Shown piece after piece: positions 59,304 through 64,000 of a DNA stretch of 64,000 bases (position 1 is the first letter of the stretch; each line of letters begins with the position of its first letter). The translations under genes and the position numbers were made by a program. The notes under the pieces were generated by a model. That model ran no database searches and was not told the origin of the DNA. It saw only the letters and a program-made list of their open reading frames with translations. This stretch comes from Nitrososphaerota archaeon (GTDB lineage: Archaea; Thermoproteota; Nitrososphaeria; Nitrososphaerales; CADDZS01): positions 20,809 to 84,808 of the forward strand of contig JABDCJ010000004.1 of assembly GCA_013288145.1 (NCBI GenBank). Direction: 5' to 3'.

Positions 59304-59603
59304 TAGGTGCTTGTTCCAGGGCCTCCGTGAATATCGAATATTTATTTTATGGAGTGTCAGTTCTTGCTCGCCTAGGGTTCAATTATCTTTTACTTTAGCA
59401 GCGTTACACCGCAAAAACGCGGTCTCGGACCCGCATCTGTTGATCCTACTGTACTGAGATTTATGTTCCTCACGGTCCTCGCCTCAAGATGAGAGCAATC
59501 AGGTCTATACCGTTCGAGATCTAGAATCCGCGGCTTCCCGGATTCTAACAATCTCGAAGGATCATCTCAAAGATACGAGTATCGAAACAGGCCCCTCTCG
59601 CGG
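59304..59603. other. Intergenic, no supported gene
   Basis: These 300 nt separate the 98-aa protein from the DUF72 gene on the same strand. The left end holds the A/T-rich promoter-like AAATAAATATTCG. A short hairpin (CCGCAAAAACGCGG, about 59409-59422) is visible but has no clear role. Confidence 0.35.
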
Positions 59604-60473
59604 CTACAACAGTTTTGTTTGAATCTCGTTTGAATTTTGTTCGACAGAAGGTTTTTTCAACATCCTGTCCAGAGTCTCCTTTTGTTTTTCGTTAGCGATT
59701 GCGAGTTTCGTTAGCATCTCTAAAGAATTCAAAACGGCAGATCCGTGAAAGTGATTGTTGAAGTAGCCGTAAACTTTCTTCACCTTTTTTGCAACTTTCT
59801 GAACTCTTTCTATCCAAGGATCGAGCTCCTCCGAGGAGTACTCGTAGTTGTACCATATTCGCTTCCCCCTCCCGTGCCATCTGACAAAAGCAAAGTCGGC
59901 GGTTGTAGTCAAGTCTACGGGTAACAGGGGCTCATCTACGATGGTATTGGAGACGTTGTATTTTCTGAGAATTGAGTATACACTGTCGGGTTCTTCGAGC
60001 CACGAAGTATTTCGGAATTCAACAGCGAAAGCTTGATCCTCGGGGAGAATTTCCATGAAATCTTTCAAGGCTCCAAAATCGTTGCGAGAAAAGCTCGGGG
60101 GCAGTTGAATCAACAGCGGGCCGAGTTTCTTTGAATCCTTCAGAGGAGCAAGGATGTTCAGGAACTTTTCTAGATCAAGCTCGACCCCTTTTTCGAGATC
60201 TAGCCTCTTGTCGTGGGTGATTAATTTTGGAACCTTTGCAGAGAACTGAAAATTAAACGGAGTGTTCCTTACCCATCCCATTGCCAGGCCCCTATTAGGA
60301 TAGGCGTAGAATGAAGAGTCAATTTCAACAGTTCGGAAGATTCCAGAATAGAAGATGAGTTTAGGGGTCTTTGAATCCGGATAGAAGACCTTCTCCCATT
60401 CCTTGTACGACCACCCAGAGGTGCCCAGCGCAATCTTATCCGCAAAATTATCCGAATCGACCATGCATTTCAT
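59604..60473 (-). CDS. DUF72-family TIM-barrel protein
   Basis: The 289-aa protein has the DUF72 signature 'IALGTSGWSYKEWEKVFYPD', 'FRTVEIDSSFYAYPNRGLAM', 'FSAKVPKLITHDKRL', 'PLLIQLPPSFSRN', 'AFAVEFRNTSWL' and a late 'VYGYFNNHFHGSAVLNSLEM'. The family is widespread and uncharacterised; the barrel resembles xylose isomerase-like and endonuclease IV folds. ATG 60473 or the one at 60464 (MVDSDN) could start. Confidence 0.9.
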   Translation of the reverse strand: MKCMVDSDNFADKIALGTSGWSYKEWEKVFYPDSKTPKLIFYSGIFRTVEIDSSFYAYPNRGLAMGWVRNTPFNFQFSAKVPKLITHDKRLDLEKGVELDLEKFLNILAPLKDSKKLGPLLIQLPPSFSRNDFGALKDFMEILPEDQAFAVEFRNTSWLEEPDSVYSILRKYNVSNTIVDEPLLPVDLTTTADFAFVRWHGRGKRIWYNYEYSSEELDPWIERVQKVAKKVKKVYGYFNNHFHGSAVLNSLEMLTKLAIANEKQKETLDRMLKKPSVEQNSNEIQTKLL

Positions 60474-60761
60474 CTTCTATTAGAAATTCGAGGCCAGTTT
60501 GCGTTAGGAAGGTATTGATTTGCGCGGCTTCTAAAAACTATTTTACAAAAAGGATCGCAAGTCCAGGAAATCACCGAATCTGTATCACTATTCAGCTTTC
60601 TCACTATCTTCCGCCGCCTAAATCGTAGAATACTATAGAACTTTCTTCTAGCGTTATTGCAATAATGCCCGTTGGCAAATTATTCACTAGAGTGCTATAT
60701 AGGCGATGGATAAACGTTAGTAAAGACATTAATCACTTTTTTCATCTTAAGCTCTGGCCAT

Positions 60762-60923
60762 ATGACTATGGCCCTAACTCTGAATAGCTGCGTTCGGTGT
60801 GGTCGGGAGATTACCGGTCGTGAGACTGGCTATTTTCGTCTAAATGAGCGAACGGACCGTTTCGATCTGGAATGCAACGCCTGTTACGAATTTGAGAAGC
60901 TCGGGCAAAGTGAATTCGTATAG
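60762..60923 (+). CDS. Small zinc-ribbon protein, 53 aa
   Basis: The frame encodes MTMALTLNSCVRCGREITGR, then ETGYFRLNERTDRFDLECNA and CYEFEKLGQSEFV. Two Cys pairs, C-x2-C and C-x2-C, are separated by about 30 residues, as in zinc ribbons. TATA-like sequences (CATTAATC, CTTAAGC) lie upstream of ATG 60762; a second ATG is two codons later. It is divergent from DUF72. Confidence 0.7.
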   Translation: MTMALTLNSCVRCGREITGRETGYFRLNERTDRFDLECNACYEFEKLGQSEFV

Positions 60924-61014
60924 AATGACTTAGCATGCTTCGTCTCATGAAGAGATGAGTACTTTTTTCACTTTTGATCTTACTGCACGATAAGTAAGAG
61001 TTTTCCATTTTTTC

Positions 61015-61029
61015 CAAAAAGAAAAAGGG
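61015..61029 (-). terminator. T-rich terminator of the large binding protein gene
   Basis: On the minus strand, the message leaving the gene at 61043 runs into CTTTTTCTTTTT, a T-tract of the type that ends archaeal transcription. Confidence 0.5.
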
Positions 61030-61042
61030 AAGTTGCCCTCCT

Positions 61043-63349
61043 TTACGAGAGGGCTGCGAAATATTGGGGCATTCCGCCTCCTGTCGTGTAAATTGCTGGG
61101 TTGAAATAAAACCCGTGCACATTTGACGTCATCACGGTTACAATTGCAGGATAGAACGTCCAGATATCCATGACTTCTTGATTTGCAAGCTGAGCCATAG
61201 CGTTCGATGCTTGCGCAACCTCCGTTCCATTACCGTTCGCAGTGCCTGCCTGGGCTTGGTTCCAGTAAGTCTGCATGGCTGTCAAGTTCCATCCACCAGG
61301 AGCTGTGTAGATACCGCCGGGGGCAAGTATTGGACCCAGAAAGTCCGTCGCCCACGGATAATCGTCGTACCAGCCGAAAGGCGCTTCAGCCCAGGAATAC
61401 ACTTGTCCCGAGAAAGCTTCAGTTGTCATTTGCCCTAAAGGTACAGGTGTGACTGTAACTGTGAGGCCCATGTTGTAAGTCGCGCTTACATTATTTACCG
61501 CAGTCGCGATTTGGGTGTATATCGCCGAATCAACGGTGTCTCCCGTTGCGTAAACGAGGCTGACTGTTTGTGAGACAGGGTTCTTGCAAGTACCGTGATT
61601 GGCTTGCAGCTCACTTGCAGAACATCCGAAAGTGTTGTTGAAGACACTACTCGGTGCAGATGTTCCATTGTAGAATGCAAAGTGCGTCAGCGGAGTTTCC
61701 ATTGCTGCAAGCATTTCATTCTGCACGGCAGTCAAGTTGAATCTGTAGAGCGGGCTAACTGAAGAGTTGTAAGATCCCTGAGGTGGAAAACCAGGCGGTA
61801 TCAATTCGTTTGCGACCTGACCCAAATTGTTGTTGACGTTCGCGTTTATACTGGAAATGTTGACTGCATCGGCAAAGGCAAGCCGCATTCGGATATCCGC
61901 AAATGGCTGGAATGAATAATAGGTGCCAGATAGCGGGTTGGTCACATTTGTACCAAATGGATCAAACCAAGTTGCATACTGGGTGAAGGTTCCGTAGATT
62001 GAAATGCCCGGTATCGTAGATTGGAGAACGTTCTTGCTTAGCCAAGCAGTACGGTTCGCCACATCGTAAAGATGATCGTTCGTGATATCAATCGCCATTG
62101 CCTGACCCGACTTTGCAGCGTTCTGGATATCCAACTCTCTCGTAGTCTCGGAGGGAACAAAGTTAATGTTGATCGTTGGGATCTGTGCCTTGATGTGATT
62201 AGGTCCACCCCAGTAGTTTGGATTCGCTTTGAGGACTATGTTATTACTCGATTGCCCGACACTCTGAATGACGTAAGGTCCGGTCCCCGCGAGTGACCCG
62301 CCGTACGAACCATCAAGATAAGTCTGGGCGCAACCCTTTGGAGTGATACCTGCATTGCAAGTCGCGACGAAATCGTCGAGGTACTGGTTAATCATAGTGG
62401 TCGCGTTTCCGCTTGGGCTACTATACGGCAATGTGTAGCCGTTGGCGGATTGACTCCACAGACCGAGATCTTTTTGCATAGTGTAATCGGGCGCGATGAT
62501 GTTCGCCCAAAGATTTGCAATAAGATATGGAAGAGCAGCATTCGGGTTTTGAATGTGAAGAGTCAATGTATACTGTCCGGTAATCTGGACAAAGTCCTGT
62601 GCCAGAACTTTAGACGCCCAACTTTGGCTGTATGATTGGGGACCGCTGAAAAATGTGCTCAGACTTCTGTTTTCAAGCTGCTGGAGAATCCAAGAAGCTT
62701 GCGTTCCGTGTGATGGTGGAGCACTACCGTCGAAAATCAAAAGACGGTTGAATGCAAAATACACTGCCGTTGAATTTACTTGCTCTCCGTCTGCAAAGTT
62801 GATACCGGTCCGCAAAGTAAAACTCGCTGATTTTCCGTCCTTTGCAATCGAGTAATTCTGAGCTAGCCATGGGACCACCGTCTGACCGTTAGTTCCATTG
62901 AACCATAGAAGCGGCTCGTAAATGTTCTGCTGGATGGCTGCACCATAAATATCGTATGAAACTTGTGGGTCGATGTACTGGATCGTCGAGTATGTCTCAA
63001 ATGTTAGAACTTGAGGAATGTTCCCAGAGGACGAAGACGACGTCGAAACAGAACTTCCAGTAGAAGTCACAGACGATGATGATGAAGATCCGATAGTAGA
63101 AGATGACGAAGAAGAGCTACTTGATTGACCGGTTGAGGTAGAAGAACTTGAGCTCGACTGAATAGATGACGTCGTGCTACTCGCAGATTGGGTGGAAGTC
63201 GAAACCGAACTTGAAGAAGTCGTACTGGAACTCGACCTAGAAAGAGCTAACGCCGCCCCGCCGATTACTATGATAATAATTACAACAACGACTATACCGA
63301 TCGTAGCTGTCCTAGAAAGAGCATTTTTTGTGTTTCTCGGAGTACGCAT
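61043..63349 (-). CDS. ABC-type oligopeptide/dipeptide-family solute-binding protein, membrane-anchored with Ser/Thr linker
   Basis: The protein of about 768 aa has a hydrophobic anchor (TATIGIVVVVIIIIVIGGAA), a Ser/Thr-rich stalk of about 70 residues and a family 5 binding domain (QNIYEPLLWFNGTNGQTVVP, FTLRTGINFADGEQVNSTA, GTGPYVIQSVG, NPNYWGGPNHIK). I prefer ATG 63349 (MRTPRN) because TTAAAATAAC lies about 26-27 nt before it; ATG 63358 would be only 16 nt from that element. It resembles the protein at 2305-4353 in architecture. No permease or ATPase lies next to it, as for that protein. Confidence 0.92.
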   Translation of the reverse strand: MRTPRNTKNALSRTATIGIVVVVIIIIVIGGAALALSRSSSSTTSSSSVSTSTQSASSTTSSIQSSSSSSTSTGQSSSSSSSSSTIGSSSSSSVTSTGSSVSTSSSSSGNIPQVLTFETYSTIQYIDPQVSYDIYGAAIQQNIYEPLLWFNGTNGQTVVPWLAQNYSIAKDGKSASFTLRTGINFADGEQVNSTAVYFAFNRLLIFDGSAPPSHGTQASWILQQLENRSLSTFFSGPQSYSQSWASKVLAQDFVQITGQYTLTLHIQNPNAALPYLIANLWANIIAPDYTMQKDLGLWSQSANGYTLPYSSPSGNATTMINQYLDDFVATCNAGITPKGCAQTYLDGSYGGSLAGTGPYVIQSVGQSSNNIVLKANPNYWGGPNHIKAQIPTININFVPSETTRELDIQNAAKSGQAMAIDITNDHLYDVANRTAWLSKNVLQSTIPGISIYGTFTQYATWFDPFGTNVTNPLSGTYYSFQPFADIRMRLAFADAVNISSINANVNNNLGQVANELIPPGFPPQGSYNSSVSPLYRFNLTAVQNEMLAAMETPLTHFAFYNGTSAPSSVFNNTFGCSASELQANHGTCKNPVSQTVSLVYATGDTVDSAIYTQIATAVNNVSATYNMGLTVTVTPVPLGQMTTEAFSGQVYSWAEAPFGWYDDYPWATDFLGPILAPGGIYTAPGGWNLTAMQTYWNQAQAGTANGNGTEVAQASNAMAQLANQEVMDIWTFYPAIVTVMTSNVHGFYFNPAIYTTGGGMPQYFAALS

Positions 63350-63722
63350 AGCTAACATTCTCGAACTTACCCGTTATTTTAACAATTTTCCGACTGCGCG
63401 AAGGAGATTTTTGCTTTTTGAAAATCCCAATCCACAATAGTCTCGGGTTATCGAACCCATGTGCAATGGGAAGATGAAGGGCTTGATCGACTTGCAGGAG
63501 CGATGATGATTCGGCAGTTGGTGTTTGCCTTATTTTCGCTAAAGGCGTGCTGTCAATTCAGGCAAAAAAACCTAATTGCAGCGAATAGTGGTGGCCAAGC
63601 GAGCTCCTGACCCGGGCCCGTGCGAAGGCTGCTTTCAAAAGCTCCGTGGATAAACTTGATCTTAGCAAAAAAGGAATAGCAAAAATTGCCTCTTTCCGCC
63701 AAGTGTAGTCATCACAGTCGGG
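63350..63722. other. Intergenic, no supported gene
   Basis: These 373 nt contain the promoter of the binding protein at the left (TTAAAATAAC on the minus strand, about 63375) and otherwise no coding-like frame. Nothing else stands out. Confidence 0.4.
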
Positions 63723-63992
63723 CTAGAACTGGTTTCCACAATTCGGACAGAATTTCATCGATGCCTTGACAGTGGTTCCACACTTTGGACACGTCTTTTC
63801 ATCTTGTGCTTGCGCAGCTGGTGTTCCACAGTTTGGGCAGAATTTCTGTCCGGCCGAGAGCGGCGAGCCGCACTGAGCACAAAAGGTCTGCTTTACCTGT
63901 CCCTGCTGTGCCGGGCCTTGCTGTTGCTGCTGCTGTCCCTCTGGTTTTTGAGCTTGACTCGCTCCACAATTAGTGCAAAAGGCAATTGACAC
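63723..63992 (-). CDS. Double zinc-ribbon protein, possibly C-terminal part of a longer gene
   Basis: The frame has four C-x2-C pairs: CTNCG, CAQCGSPL, CPNCGTPA and CPKCGTTVKASMKFCPNCG, i.e. several small zinc-ribbons (DZANK/zinc-ribbon_2-type) separated by a Gln-rich stretch. GTG at 63992 gives 89 aa, but the frame is open beyond it to the window end, so the protein may be longer. Such modules serve as protein-interaction adaptors. Confidence 0.75.
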   Translation of the reverse strand: MSIAFCTNCGASQAQKPEGQQQQQQGPAQQGQVKQTFCAQCGSPLSAGQKFCPNCGTPAAQAQDEKTCPKCGTTVKASMKFCPNCGNQF

Positions 63993-64000
63993 TAGATCCC

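Overview
The window is archaeal chromosome. It carries a two-domain Cdc48/VCP-type AAA ATPase, a group II chaperonin (thermosome) with a Gly/Met-rich tail, a TRAM-domain protein, several Lrp/AsnC and other archaeal winged-helix regulators, membrane-anchored solute-binding proteins with long Ser/Thr linkers, and intron-containing tRNAs, two of them with an extra non-canonical intron. Many genes look leaderless, with an A/T-rich TATA-like element about 25-30 nt before the start codon. TTG and GTG starts are frequent, and three genes appear to need CTG. The gene content would fit a heterotrophic member of the Thermoproteota (Nitrososphaeria-like); that placement is an inference and no rRNA gene is present to settle it.

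Layout. 1-9.6 kb is a catabolic island: a zinc alcohol dehydrogenase, a Rieske oxygenase of the carnitine/betaine type, an oligopeptide-type binding protein, a MetE-like methyltransferase, a REDY-like protein, and an operon of crotonase, CaiB-type CoA transferase and a binding protein without signal peptide. 9.6-24 kb holds informational and housekeeping genes: tRNA-Ser, an Lrp regulator, small zinc proteins, TRAM, Cdc48, thermosome, MOSC and ArsR/VOC. 24-33.7 kb has two tRNA-Thr genes, amidohydrolase/GNAT, a saccharopine-dehydrogenase-like enzyme, a TMEM175-like channel and a VapBC pair.

34.2-37.8 kb appears to be a small regulon: an ABC exporter, a membrane protein with its winged-helix regulator, and two small membrane proteins. 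Three copies of a 15-bp palindrome (GTACAAAATTTGTAC or a one-base variant) lie in it, each 11-14 bp upstream of a TATA-like element. 37.8-44.3 kb follows with split DUF1214/DUF1254 proteins, a double-HTH Lrp regulator, a carboxymuconolactone-decarboxylase-type protein, a KaiC-like ATPase paired with a membrane protein, and a polysaccharide deacetylase.

44.46-57.09 kb is a segment bounded by inverted repeats of about 215-220 bp (97% identical over one 108-nt block), with a 16-bp direct repeat at their inner edges. Inside are an amidohydrolase, an Xaa-Pro peptidase, a complete branched-chain amino-acid/amide ABC transporter (two ATPases, binding protein, two permeases), a CrtI-like FAD oxidoreductase, a FilR1-like regulator, DoxX, a LUD protein and an HxlR regulator. 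It resembles a transportable uptake and catabolism cassette, but no transposase or integrase was seen. 57.1-64 kb has a DUF998 membrane protein with a clan GH-A glycosidase, a DUF72 protein, small zinc proteins and a second large oligopeptide-type binding protein.
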